Assembly (NCBI RefSeq): GCF_052119425.1
Contig: NZ_JBQKFH010000010.1
Span: 1-64,000 of the forward strand
Direction: 5' to 3'
Source of the DNA: Enterococcus_E cecorum_C
Lineage (GTDB): Bacteria; Bacillota; Bacilli; Lactobacillales; Enterococcaceae
Length of the DNA stretch: 64,000 bases
Below, in pieces: positions 1 to 8,751 of this stretch. The notes under the pieces are model-generated. The model worked only from the letters and a program-made list of their open reading frames with translations, had not been told where the DNA came from and searched no databases. Positions within the stretch are counted from its first letter, which is position 1; each line of letters starts with the position of its first letter. A program made the translations under genes and the position numbers.

Positions 1-1
1 G

Positions 2-1030
2 AATATTGCCAATCATAAATACAATCGTGGAGAATATATGACGCATGTATATATGTATGGTAACAATGGAAAAGTAAAAGCTAAATCATTAGGTTATACA
101 AACTTACCAGACGTCAATACGAAATTAGAAGCTGAAATTAAAAATATAAATGAGCAAAAGGGAACATACGATGTAGTCATTAATGGTCATATTGATTCAG
201 GAATCAAAGAAATCTATGTGCCAATTTGGTCAGATAAGAAACAAAAAGACATTAAGTGGTATAAAGCAAGTAAACAAGCCGATGGTAGCTATATTGTTCA
301 TATGAATATTGCCAATCATAAATACAATCGTGGAGAATATATGACACACGTATATATGTATGGCAATAATGGAAAGGTAAAAGCAAAATCACTTGGTTAT
401 ACAAATCTGCCTGACAAATATACTAAATTAACAGCCGAAATAGTGCATGTAAATGGTTTACATGGAACCTATGATGTTGTAGTAAAGGGTCAAATTGATT
501 CAGGAATCAAAGAAATCTATGTACCAATTTGGTCAGATAAAAATCAAAAAGATATTAAGTGGTATAAAGCAAGTAAACAATCTGATGGTAGCTACGTTGT
601 ACACATGAATATAGCTAACCATAAGTTTAATACAGGAAATTATACTACTCATGTATACATGTATGCGAATAATGGAAAGGTTAAAGCAAAGGCATTACCA
701 ACGGTTAATGTAACTGCAACGAATTTAACAGAAGCTGTTAGTGCTGAAATAACAAATATTAATCAGTCCAAAGGTACTTTTGATGTGATTGTCTATACCA
801 AGTCAACAAGTGGTGTGAAATCAGTTTCTGTCCCTGTTTGGCATCAACAAAATCAAAGTGATATTAAATGGTATACTGCTTCGAAAGTTGCGGCAAATAC
901 TTATAGAGCTTCAATTAATGTGAAAAATCATCATTTCAGCAATGGGCGATACACAGCTCATGTTTATATGACTAATAATAAAAATCAAAAAATAGGTTAT
1001 GTTGCTGGAAATGTTCAATTGAATGGTGTA
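2..1030 (+). repeat. Tandem protein repeats encoded by ~303-309 bp DNA units
   Basis: Units start at about 122, 425 and 734, and a partial unit covers 2-121. The first units are nearly identical in DNA: bases 1-42 recur exactly at 304-345. The third unit is diverged. Such identity suggests recent duplication or recombinational homogenisation and makes repeat number likely to vary between strains. Confidence 0.85.
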
Positions 1031-1591
1031 TATAATCGAATTGAGATGACAAATGTTCCTTGGATTAGTCAATATAAACCAGTATTTGCTCCTTGGGGTT
1101 GTGCTTCTGCTGCAATGGCGATGTTAATTGAGTCTCGTGGTATCCATGTTGACTTAAAATATGCTCAAGACACACTTCCAATGTATCCAGCTAATAAAGA
1201 TGGACAATTAGGTAATGTTTATACTGGTGAAGGATTCGGTTTTGTAATTAAACCTTCTGGACTAGTTCGTCATGCACATAAATGGACAAATGCTGTATAT
1301 AATATTTCTGGTTCTTCTACCCAACAAATTATTGATACGGTATTAAACGGACAACCAGTCTTATATTATGGATTCTCAGGATATCAAGTTGATAACGTTC
1401 GTAATCACTGTAAAGTAATTGTAGGTTATAAAGATGGTAAATTTAAAGTACATGATCCACTTTATATGAGAGCTTCTGATGGACCTGGTTCACGCGGAAC
1501 AAATAAAACTTATTCTCGTGGGGCAATTCATTGGATTACAATCGCACAATTCAATCAAGAATATCAAGGAAATGCAATTACAATCAAATAG
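2..1591 (+). CDS. Repeat-rich surface/secreted protein with C-terminal C39-like peptidase domain (5' end outside window)
   Basis: The reading frame is open from base 2, so the gene begins before the window and its signal peptide cannot be seen. Three and a half repeats of about 101-103 residues resemble GBS Bsp-like repeats; each carries a SGIKEIYVPIWSD-type segment, an IKWY motif and a THVYMY end. After about base 1050 comes a papain-like domain of the peptidase C39_2 type: NVPWISQY, the APWGCASA segment with the likely nucleophile Cys (codon at 1100-1102), a His (codon at 1406-1408) in NHCKVIVGY, and an Asp in KVHDP. The Cys/His/Asp order fits a peptidase or amidase acting at the cell surface, with the repeats as spacers or binding modules. 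No LPXTG anchor is present; the protein ends in AITIK. A strong terminator follows. The substrate is unknown. Confidence 0.85.
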   Translation, partial: NIANHKYNRGEYMTHVYMYGNNGKVKAKSLGYTNLPDVNTKLEAEIKNINEQKGTYDVVINGHIDSGIKEIYVPIWSDKKQKDIKWYKASKQADGSYIVHMNIANHKYNRGEYMTHVYMYGNNGKVKAKSLGYTNLPDKYTKLTAEIVHVNGLHGTYDVVVKGQIDSGIKEIYVPIWSDKNQKDIKWYKASKQSDGSYVVHMNIANHKFNTGNYTTHVYMYANNGKVKAKALPTVNVTATNLTEAVSAEITNINQSKGTFDVIVYTKSTSGVKSVSVPVWHQQNQSDIKWYTASKVAANTYRASINVKNHHFSNGRYTAHVYMTNNKNQKIGYVAGNVQLNGVYNRIEMTNVPWISQYKPVFAPWGCASAAMAMLIESRGIHVDLKYAQDTLPMYPANKDGQLGNVYTGEGFGFVIKPSGLVRHAHKWTNAVYNISGSSTQQIIDTVLNGQPVLYYGFSGYQVDNVRNHCKVIVGYKDGKFKVHDPLYMRASDGPGSRGTNKTYSRGAIHWITIAQFNQEYQGNAITIK

Positions 1592-1614
1592 GGATTTGCT
1601 CAAAAAGTTAAAGG

Positions 1615-1658
1615 GTATAAAGAGAATTAGAATAAAAGTTCTCTTTATACTTTTTTTT
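1615..1658 (+). terminator. Rho-independent terminator after the surface protein gene
   Basis: A perfect 12-bp stem, GTATAAAGAGAA (1615-1626) with TTCTCTTTATAC (1639-1650), is followed by eight T. Confidence 0.92.
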
Positions 1659-1668
1659 CGATTTATTA

Positions 1669-1677
1669 TGATATAAT
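1669..1677 (+). promoter_or_regulatory. Extended -10 promoter for the GT2 gene
   Basis: TG-A-TATAAT lies 31 bp before the start codon and just after the terminator. No good -35 box is visible, as is usual for extended -10 promoters. Confidence 0.55.
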
Positions 1678-1707
1678 CTTAAAGAGAAAATATCGTGGAG
1701 GTTTATT

Positions 1708-2637
1708 TTGAAACTGATATCTATAGTTGTTCCTTGTTACAACGAAGAAGAAACCGTTGAAATATTTTATAATGAGACTGAAAAGATTAATCATAAACTA
1801 CAAGATTATCAATTTGAGTATATCTTTGTTAATGATGGATCAAAAGACAGAACTCTTAACAGGTTAAGAGCGTTATCGCAAAATAAAGATGTACACTATA
1901 TTTCATTTTCGCGAAATTTTGGGAAAGAAGCTGCTTTGTATGCGGGATTAAAAGAAGCAAAGGGAGATTATGTGACAGTCATGGATGCCGATTTACAAGA
2001 TCCCCCTGAGCTATTGATTGAAATGGTTCGAATTTTAGATCAAGGCGTGTATGATTGTGTAGGTACAAGAAGAATTGATCGAAGAGGTGAACCATCAATC
2101 CGAAGCTGGTTTGCAAGAAAATTTTATCAACTTATTAATCATATCGGTGAAGTAGAAATGGTGGATGGAGCGCGTGACTTTAGATTAATGACTAGACAGA
2201 TGGTAGATTCTGTACTAGAATTATCCGAGTACAATCGATTTTCTAAAGGATTATTTGCCTGGGTTGGCTATAACACTAAGTATCTTGAATATGAAAATCG
2301 TGAACGTGTTGCAGGTCAGACATCTTGGTCATTTTGGAGCCTGTTTAAGTATTCAATTGATGGTATTGTAAATTTTTCGGAAGTACCTTTAAATCTTGCC
2401 TCATTTGTTGGCGCGTTTTCATGTTTTGTTTCGATTATTGCGATGATTTTTATTGTAGTGAAAACATTAATTTTCAATGATCCAACATCTGGATGGCCTT
2501 CATTGGTTTGTATTATCCTTTTCATTGGAGGTATACAATTGTTATGCCTAGGTATTGTTGGAAAATATATTAGTAAAATTTTCTTAGAAACGAAAAAAAG
2601 ACCTATTTATATTGTTAAAGAACGAGATAAAAAATAA
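1708..2637 (+). CDS. Polyprenyl-phosphate glycosyltransferase, GT2 (GtrB/CsbB/DPM1-like)
   Basis: The 309-residue protein has the GT2 fold start (ISIVVPCYNEEETV), a VNDGSKD segment, the metal-binding DAD in VMDADLQDPPE and a DFRLM motif. Two C-terminal membrane helices (about residues 230-252 and 265-290) are typical of bactoprenol-phosphate sugar transferases. The family transfers glucose or GlcNAc from a nucleotide sugar to undecaprenyl phosphate on the cytoplasmic side; the lipid-linked sugar is then flipped and used outside. The start is TTG, chosen for GTGGAGGT at 1695-1702. The next gene follows after 14 bp and is probably cotranscribed, suggesting the sugar decorates a wall polymer or lipoteichoic acid. 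The sugar cannot be read from sequence. Confidence 0.85.
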   Translation: MKLISIVVPCYNEEETVEIFYNETEKINHKLQDYQFEYIFVNDGSKDRTLNRLRALSQNKDVHYISFSRNFGKEAALYAGLKEAKGDYVTVMDADLQDPPELLIEMVRILDQGVYDCVGTRRIDRRGEPSIRSWFARKFYQLINHIGEVEMVDGARDFRLMTRQMVDSVLELSEYNRFSKGLFAWVGYNTKYLEYENRERVAGQTSWSFWSLFKYSIDGIVNFSEVPLNLASFVGAFSCFVSIIAMIFIVVKTLIFNDPTSGWPSLVCIILFIGGIQLLCLGIVGKYISKIFLETKKRPIYIVKERDKK

Positions 2638-2651
2638 ATGGAGATGGTTTA

Positions 2652-4466
2652 ATGATACTTTTTCCTATATTATTGATAGCAGTGCTATTTATCGTAAATG
2701 TTTCAAAACAAGAAAATGTGTTTTCTAGATTTTTCTTTTCGTTATATTGGGGAATGGGCAGTTTGGTTACTTCTGTCTACCTTATTTTGCTTAAAGTTGA
2801 TGATTTTCAGTTAATTAATTTATTTCGCTTGAAAAACTTTTCTCAAAATATATATTGCTATTTTATATATATAATGGTTTCGGTAGCTATATTTCTAATC
2901 GTATATATTCTTAATAAAAAAGAGTTATATACACAACATCAAACATTAAAAACTATAGATAAAATCTTTGTAGGGATATTTACATTTTGTTCTTGGATTG
3001 CATTACTTTGCATATTGAGTGCAAATTGGGCGATGTATCATTTCCAAGGAATTTCTATTAATCAAATTATTTTCACGCTTACCCAGCCAGTTGAAGGTAC
3101 TGATCAGTCACAAATTGATTCGTATATTTTTGGGCCCTTAATGCAAAGCTTATTCTTTATTTTTATCTTAATTTTCATTTTTTACGGTATTAATCGTTTA
3201 ACAAAACTAAAAAAAGGGATTACTGTTTTTGAATTTATAAGGTTCAAAAAACTATTGATGAGTGTATTATCGGTAGTAATTTTGATTTTTGGCTTCTTTA
3301 TAAGTATTAATGAAATTGGATATGCTGAAGTTAAATCTTACTTTTTCGAAAAAAGTGGGTTGTATGAAAAAGCATATATCAATCCGGAAAAGGTAAACTT
3401 AACATTTCCAGAGAAGAAACGTAATTTAATCTATATTTTCATGGAATCTATGGAAACTACCTATATTTCAAAAGATTTAGGTGGTGCACAGAAAGAAAAT
3501 CTTTTACCTAATTTGACCAATCGTATTCAGAGTGGAGAAGCAATTAACTTTTCTAATACTGATACCATTGGTGGTGCGCTTCCTATTCGTTTAACGGGAT
3601 TTACAGTTGGTGGAATGGTAGCCCAATCTGCAGGTGTTCCTGTTCGTACTTCTTTAGATAATAATACGTTGGACAACAATTCCAATTATCAAAATTTGAA
3701 GCAATTCTTGCCAGGTGCCTATTCCATTGGAGATATTTTAGAAAAGAATGGATACCAAAACTTATTGTTGTTAGGTTCAGATGCGAATTTTGGTGGACGA
3801 AAAACTTATTTCCAACAACATGGAAACTATCAAATTCTAGATTATAATTATGCGATAGAGAATAAATGGATTCCAAGTGATTATCATGTATGGTGGGGGT
3901 ATGAGGATAAAAAGCTGTTTGAGAATGCTAAAAATGTAGTGACTCAAGCCGCTTCATCCGATAAACCATTTAATTTAACCATGCTTACGGCTGATACGCA
4001 TTTTGAAGATGGGTATATGTCAGCTGAAACACCCAAACTATATGATACTCAATATTCGAATGTTATTCATTACTCTGATCAATTGGTAAATGAGTTTATC
4101 AATTGGGTACAGCAACAACCTTTCTATGAAAATACAACAATCGTGATTTCTGGAGACCATTTAAGTATGGACAAAGATTACTTCAATGATATTTCTGATA
4201 AGTATCAAAGAACAGTCTTTAATGAAATCATTAATTCACCTATTCAGGCTGAAAATGCTAAAAATCGTCAATTTACGACCTTTGATTTGTATCCGACTAC
4301 TTTAGCTGCTTTAGGAGTTGAAATTGAGGGTAATCGCTTAGGTTTAGGTACAAACTTATTCTCTGGGACTAAGACGGTTCCAGAACGTTTGGGCTATCAA
4401 AACTTTGAAGATGAAGTTACCAAAAAGTCGGATTATTATGATCAGAAAATAGCCAAAGATAATTAA
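2652..4466 (+). CDS. Membrane sulfatase-fold phosphoglycerol transferase (MdoB/OpgB/LtaS-like)
   Basis: The 604-residue protein has about six N-terminal membrane helices (to about residue 225), then an extracellular alkaline-phosphatase/sulfatase-fold domain. Visible motifs are NLIYIFMESMETTY (first metal ligand), the nucleophile-Thr segment LTGFTVGGMVAQ, which is more like MdoB/OpgB than LtaS, a TADTHFED segment and SGDHLSMD (metal ligands). Such enzymes move glycerol phosphate from phosphatidylglycerol to glycans or teichoic acids; GacH-type enzymes in streptococci decorate wall polysaccharide side chains. Location 14 bp after a polyprenyl-phosphate glycosyltransferase favours wall-polymer decoration over the housekeeping LtaS role. 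The acceptor is unknown. Confidence 0.8.
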   Translation: MILFPILLIAVLFIVNVSKQENVFSRFFFSLYWGMGSLVTSVYLILLKVDDFQLINLFRLKNFSQNIYCYFIYIMVSVAIFLIVYILNKKELYTQHQTLKTIDKIFVGIFTFCSWIALLCILSANWAMYHFQGISINQIIFTLTQPVEGTDQSQIDSYIFGPLMQSLFFIFILIFIFYGINRLTKLKKGITVFEFIRFKKLLMSVLSVVILIFGFFISINEIGYAEVKSYFFEKSGLYEKAYINPEKVNLTFPEKKRNLIYIFMESMETTYISKDLGGAQKENLLPNLTNRIQSGEAINFSNTDTIGGALPIRLTGFTVGGMVAQSAGVPVRTSLDNNTLDNNSNYQNLKQFLPGAYSIGDILEKNGYQNLLLLGSDANFGGRKTYFQQHGNYQILDYNYAIENKWIPSDYHVWWGYEDKKLFENAKNVVTQAASSDKPFNLTMLTADTHFEDGYMSAETPKLYDTQYSNVIHYSDQLVNEFINWVQQQPFYENTTIVISGDHLSMDKDYFNDISDKYQRTVFNEIINSPIQAENAKNRQFTTFDLYPTTLAALGVEIEGNRLGLGTNLFSGTKTVPERLGYQNFEDEVTKKSDYYDQKIAKDN

Positions 4467-4497
4467 TTATTGCTATTAATTGTAATAATATAGTTTC

Positions 4498-4530
4498 GAG
4501 AAGAGAATGTGTTGTCTCTTCTCTTTTTTT
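4498..4530 (+). terminator. Rho-independent terminator
   Basis: GAGAAGAGA (4498-4506) pairs with TCTCTTCTC (4515-4523), followed by a run of T. Confidence 0.9.
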
Positions 4531-4588
4531 TCAATTAATTATTATTTCAGTTAATAGCGTGAAAATATAAACCATTTATTATACAGCG

Positions 4589-4617
4589 TTGAATTTATAT
4601 TGTATTCATAATATAAT
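4589..4617 (+). promoter_or_regulatory. Sigma-A promoter for the 4669-7814 gene group
   Basis: -35 TTGAAT (4589-4594), 17-bp spacer, -10 TATAAT (4612-4617), 51 bp before the start codon. Confidence 0.7.
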
Positions 4618-4668
4618 ACTTTTGTTTTAATTTATGTACATTAAAAAATATATTGAGGGAGTAGGGTA

Positions 4669-6348
4669 ATGAACAATTTTCATATAGTTACGTTTGTTTG
4701 GAAATACTTATCAAGTAAAAAAAGTAGAGATAGTTTTCTTCTTAATCTAAAAAGTAACTGGCTTTTTTCGATATCTGCTGCAGGTTTTTTTTATCTAAAT
4801 ATGAAGTATAGTATTGGAGATTTTATAGGGTTTCTAATTGCTTTTGGTATGATTTTGCTTCTTTCGTCTTTGATTCCAAATATATTTCAGAAGATGATGA
4901 AAAAAAATATTTATATATTATTTTTTTCGATTTTAAGCTCGATAGGTGTGTGTATTGAAAATGGATCGATGTTTTACAAATACTGGAATAGGACTGAAGT
5001 GATTAATCTTATTAGTAATTTTCATTCGTTCCAACATAATCCTATAAAGATAGTTACAGTAATATTAATAGTTGTTTCAATATATTTTGTAGCTATTATA
5101 ATAGATGTAATATTGAATTATATTATTGAGTCATTAGAAAAATCGAAAATATTATCTAATACTTCAATCATTGAACTGATATCATATATTTTGATATTTG
5201 CCATTTTTGTCATTACAATGTTTTATATTTTTAATTTAACTCAGGCATTTTATGGAACAGATAATATGTATAATGTGATTTATACAAGTGATTCCCCTGC
5301 ATTGGTAAAAGAAAAAGTTTATGCATATTTAAAGCATACTGAAAATGATTTACGTCAGCCATTATTTGCAATATTTTCTGCACCATTTACAGGATTTGTT
5401 TATTTAATTAATCGTATTTTCCATACATCAGCTACAATTAATGCTTTTTTAATAAATGTTTGTCAGCTAGCACTAATGTTTTTGGCGAATATTTTACTTG
5501 CAAATTTATTACAGCTTAATAGAATAAAAAGAATTATTTTTGTGTTTTTTGTTTCATGCACATATACTAGTCTATTATTCTCAGTGATGATGGAACAATA
5601 TATATTTGCATATTTCTGGTTAATATTTGTAATATTCGAAATTATGGTATATTCGCGTCCTTCTTTTATTTCTATGAATGCAGCAATAGGTACTTTAATT
5701 ACTAGTGCTTCAATTTTTGTTTCAAGTAAGCAAAAGAAAGAAAGTGTATTTCATTTTATTAAAGAGCTAATTTTAACTGGAGTCGATTTTTTAATATTGC
5801 TTCTTTTATTTGATCGATTTGATATTATTTATAATATTAAAGAAAAAATTATTCAATTAAGTGGTTTTTCTGGAGAGCATATTACTTTTCAAAATAAACT
5901 TGCTCAATTCACATATTTTATCCATGATTTATTTATCGGACCGAATACGGCTACAAGAATTACTACAGAAAATAATTGGCATCTTGCACCAATAGGAGAT
6001 TATAGTATTATTGGTATTGGAATTTTAGTAATTGTTTTAATAAGTGTGTTAATAAACTACAGAGATAAAATGAGCTTAATTGCAGGCTTCTGGGTATTCT
6101 TTTCTGTTGTTATGCTGTTAATATTAGGATGGGGAACACAAGAAAATGGTTTAATATTATATGCTCTTTACTTTGGATGGGCATATTTTATTCTAATATA
6201 TCGATTTGTAGAAAAGTTCGCAAAAATATTTAGAATATCATTTATAGTTCCATTAGTTTTTTGTATAGCTATCCTTGTATTACTATATAAAAATGTACCT
6301 GCTATGATGGATATGATAAAATTTGCAGTACAAGCTTACTCTGTCTAA
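4669..6348 (+). CDS. Polytopic membrane protein, GT-C glycosyltransferase-like
   Basis: The 559-residue protein has about 12-13 predicted membrane helices, so it is an integral membrane protein. I do not recognise a named family. A large loop after the fifth or sixth helix contains YTSDSPALVKEK and then LRQPLFAIFSAP, reminiscent of the substrate loop and the HPLF-like motif seen in some GT-C enzymes that use polyprenyl-phosphate sugars. The next genes encode a UbiA-type phosphoribosyl-polyprenyl synthase and a HAD phosphatase, which could supply such a donor, so a membrane glycosyltransferase is a reasonable inference. It starts at ATG 4669 after GAGGGAG. The gene is AT-rich relative to downstream housekeeping genes. 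Confidence 0.6.
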   Translation: MNNFHIVTFVWKYLSSKKSRDSFLLNLKSNWLFSISAAGFFYLNMKYSIGDFIGFLIAFGMILLLSSLIPNIFQKMMKKNIYILFFSILSSIGVCIENGSMFYKYWNRTEVINLISNFHSFQHNPIKIVTVILIVVSIYFVAIIIDVILNYIIESLEKSKILSNTSIIELISYILIFAIFVITMFYIFNLTQAFYGTDNMYNVIYTSDSPALVKEKVYAYLKHTENDLRQPLFAIFSAPFTGFVYLINRIFHTSATINAFLINVCQLALMFLANILLANLLQLNRIKRIIFVFFVSCTYTSLLFSVMMEQYIFAYFWLIFVIFEIMVYSRPSFISMNAAIGTLITSASIFVSSKQKKESVFHFIKELILTGVDFLILLLLFDRFDIIYNIKEKIIQLSGFSGEHITFQNKLAQFTYFIHDLFIGPNTATRITTENNWHLAPIGDYSIIGIGILVIVLISVLINYRDKMSLIAGFWVFFSVVMLLILGWGTQENGLILYALYFGWAYFILIYRFVEKFAKIFRISFIVPLVFCIAILVLLYKNVPAMMDMIKFAVQAYSV

Positions 6349-6358
6349 GGAGCTAATT

Positions 6359-7219
6359 ATGAAGTATTACATAAAGTTAATGAGGGTTCATCATTATATT
6401 AAAAATTTTTTAGTATTCGCAGCAGTTGTTGGCAGTGGTGAACTTTTTACTAGTAAAAAATTTGGCCAAAATCTACTTGCATTTGTTGCCTTTTGCGCTG
6501 TATCATCGATTGTGTATATCATTAATGATATTCAAGATTGTGAAAAAGACCGTCAACATCCAACGAAACGTAATAGACCGATTGCTTCTGGCAAAGTTTC
6601 AATTCAAAATGCTTATTTGCTATTAGCGATGTTACTTGTCATTGTTGCGATAATTTCATGGCTTAATTTTAACTTGCTTGCAATTATTATTCTAGCAAGT
6701 TATATCTTACTAAATATAGCCTATAGTTATGGTCTAAAAAATATGCCGATTGTTGATATCTTTATCTTGGTTTCTGGTTTTTTATTGAGAGTTCTCTATG
6801 GTGCTGTTATTACGAATATTAGTGTTTCGGATTGGCTATATCTTACAGTAATTTCAATCTCTTTTTTCTTTGCATTAGGTAAGAGAAGAAATGAGTTAAA
6901 AAGAATTTCAAGTGGAAAAACAAGAGCGGTACTTAAGTATTATACTGAAGGATTTTTAGATAAAGTCATGTATATGTTTCTAGGCCTAGCGAATGTCTTT
7001 TATGCATTATGGACAATGGATAAGCAACAATCAATGTCTGGAAATCATTTATTGGTTTGGACAGTTCCGATTGTATTATTAATTTCTTTAACATATAGTA
7101 TGAATGTTGAAGGGAATTCAGATGGTGATCCTGTTGAAGTATTATTGCATGATAAAATGTTAATTCTGCTATGCTTGATTTATTGTTTAGTTATGGTTAT
7201 CTTTTTATACGTCTTATGA
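6359..7219 (+). CDS. UbiA-family phosphoribosyl-polyprenyl-phosphate synthase (DPPR synthase-like)
   Basis: The 286-residue membrane prenyltransferase contains the first UbiA Asp motif NDIQDCEKDRQHP followed by TKRNRPIASG, the pattern seen in decaprenylphosphoryl-5-phosphoribose synthases (Rv3806c type), and a second loop with GKRRNEL. The family joins PRPP to polyprenyl phosphate. About nine helices are visible. The start ATG 6359 is chosen for AAGGAG at 6347-6352; an upstream in-frame codon inside the previous gene lacks a ribosome site. The following HAD-IB phosphatase could remove the 5-phosphate, giving polyprenyl-phosphate ribose. This pathway is best known from mycobacterial arabinan synthesis. 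Confidence 0.8.
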   Translation: MKYYIKLMRVHHYIKNFLVFAAVVGSGELFTSKKFGQNLLAFVAFCAVSSIVYIINDIQDCEKDRQHPTKRNRPIASGKVSIQNAYLLLAMLLVIVAIISWLNFNLLAIIILASYILLNIAYSYGLKNMPIVDIFILVSGFLLRVLYGAVITNISVSDWLYLTVISISFFFALGKRRNELKRISSGKTRAVLKYYTEGFLDKVMYMFLGLANVFYALWTMDKQQSMSGNHLLVWTVPIVLLISLTYSMNVEGNSDGDPVEVLLHDKMLILLCLIYCLVMVIFLYVL

Positions 7220-7238
7220 TAAAACGAGGATTGAAAAA

Positions 7239-7814
7239 ATGAATTCTAAATTAATAAATGTATTTGATTTCGATGGAACAATTTATGATGGAGATAGTAC
7301 GTTGGATTTTTATAAATACTGTTTAAGAAAAAATCCAAAACTTATATTTTATTTACCTAGACAAATATTAGGAGCTGTAAAATATAAAATGAAGATAATT
7401 GATAAAACTACTTTCAAGGAGGAATTCTATTCATTTTTGCTTGGAATAGACGATATTGATTATTTGGTAAATCAATTTTGGAACGAGAATCAGCATAAAG
7501 TATTTTCTTGGTATAAAGATATTTCAAGTCCTGAAGATGTAATTATCTCTGCCTCACCTGAATTTTTATTAGCAACTATTTGTAAAAGGTTAGATGTAAA
7601 ACTCATCTGTTCGCTAGTTGATAAGAACACTGGAAAGTATGATGGAGTCAATTGTTATGGAAAAGAAAAAGTGAAAAGATTTACACAAGCTTTTGGCGAA
7701 GGCGTCAAAATTAATCATTTTTATTCTGATTCTTATTCTGATCAACCAATGGCGAATATTGCTAGGAAGGCATTTTTCGTAAAAGATAAAAAGCCAAGTG
7801 AATGGAAAAAATAG
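7239..7814 (+). CDS. HAD-IB family phosphatase
   Basis: The 191-residue protein has HAD motif I FDFDGTIYDGDST with nucleophile and acid/base Asp, motif II Ser in IISASPEF, motif III Lys in YGKEKVKR and motif IV Asp in FYSDSYSDQP. It is SerB-like in architecture but short. HAD-IB phosphatases occur next to, or fused with, UbiA-type phosphoribosyl-polyprenyl synthases, so dephosphorylation of phosphoribosyl-polyprenyl phosphate is the inferred role. It lies 19 bp after the UbiA gene and ends at a terminator, closing the operon. Confidence 0.8.
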   Translation: MNSKLINVFDFDGTIYDGDSTLDFYKYCLRKNPKLIFYLPRQILGAVKYKMKIIDKTTFKEEFYSFLLGIDDIDYLVNQFWNENQHKVFSWYKDISSPEDVIISASPEFLLATICKRLDVKLICSLVDKNTGKYDGVNCYGKEKVKRFTQAFGEGVKINHFYSDSYSDQPMANIARKAFFVKDKKPSEWKK

Positions 7815-7823
7815 GAGATTGTC

Positions 7824-7858
7824 AGTGAGCACTAGGTCTGTCCTGGTGTTCACTTTTT
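7824..7858 (+). terminator. Rho-independent terminator after HAD gene
   Basis: AGTGAGCACTA (7824-7834) pairs with TGGTGTTCACT (7844-7854), with two G-T pairs, then five T. Confidence 0.85.
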
Positions 7859-7907
7859 AATTATCCCTATATTTCGTGAAAAAGGTGGGTAATTGCGTGA
7901 GGTTTTG

Positions 7908-7916
7908 TGGTATAAT
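7908..7916 (+). promoter_or_regulatory. Extended -10 promoter of uppS-cdsA
   Basis: TGG-TATAAT, 37 bp before the GTG start of uppS; no clear -35 box. Confidence 0.6.
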
Positions 7917-7953
7917 AGCCTAGATAGATACATTTTGATAGGAGGCGAACTAG

Positions 7954-8751
7954 GTGTTTCGTTTTTTTCCTGAGAAGAAAAAATCAAGTCAAATAGAAGA
8001 ATTTACATTTCAGCCTGAATTAGGTGTACCTCAGCATATCGCTATTATTATGGATGGTAATGGACGATGGGCAACAAATCGTCGCTTGCCACGTTTTGCA
8101 GGACATAAGGCAGGAATGGACAATGTTAAAAAAATTACGAAGCATGCGGCAAAATTAGGGGTAAAGGCCTTAACCTTATATACTTTTTCGACTGAGAATT
8201 GGAAACGTCCAGAAGATGAAGTCAATTATTTGATGAAATTGCCGATAGATTTTTTTGATACTTTTGTGCCAGAGTTAATTGAAGATAACATTCGTGTGCA
8301 TGCGATGGGTTATTTAGATGCCTTGCCTAAACATACTTTTGATGCAATTCAGCGAGCAATGGCACAAACGGCTCATTGTACAGGAATGGTGCTTAACTTT
8401 GCCTTTAATTATGGTTCACGAGCAGAAATAATAACAGCGGTTCGTCATATCGCTAAAGAAGTTCAAGAGGAAAAAATAGCACCTGAAGAAATTGATGATG
8501 TGCTATTTGCCGATCACTTGATGACTAGTTTCTTACCAAGTGAATATCGTGATCCTGAACTAATGATTCGAACCAGTGGCGAAGAACGAATTAGTAATTT
8601 TCTATTATGGCAATTTGCTTATAGTGAATTTTATTTTACTGATACGTATTGGCCTGATTTTGATGAAAAAGCATTAGAGCAGGCTTTAGCGAGTTACCAA
8701 ATGCGAGATCGTCGGTTTGGTGGCTTAAATAATAAGGAGGATAAGAAATAA
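7954..8751 (+). CDS. uppS: Undecaprenyl pyrophosphate synthase (cis-prenyltransferase)
   Basis: UppS condenses eight isopentenyl units onto farnesyl diphosphate to make the C55 lipid carrier for peptidoglycan and wall polymers. The 265-residue protein has the signature IAIIMDGNGRWA with catalytic Asp34, the FSTENWKRP segment and the C-terminal RTSGEERISNFLLWQ motif that binds diphosphate. The GTG start is set by GGAGG at 7941-7945. cdsA follows with no gap. Confidence 0.96.
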   Translation: MFRFFPEKKKSSQIEEFTFQPELGVPQHIAIIMDGNGRWATNRRLPRFAGHKAGMDNVKKITKHAAKLGVKALTLYTFSTENWKRPEDEVNYLMKLPIDFFDTFVPELIEDNIRVHAMGYLDALPKHTFDAIQRAMAQTAHCTGMVLNFAFNYGSRAEIITAVRHIAKEVQEEKIAPEEIDDVLFADHLMTSFLPSEYRDPELMIRTSGEERISNFLLWQFAYSEFYFTDTYWPDFDEKALEQALASYQMRDRRFGGLNNKEDKK

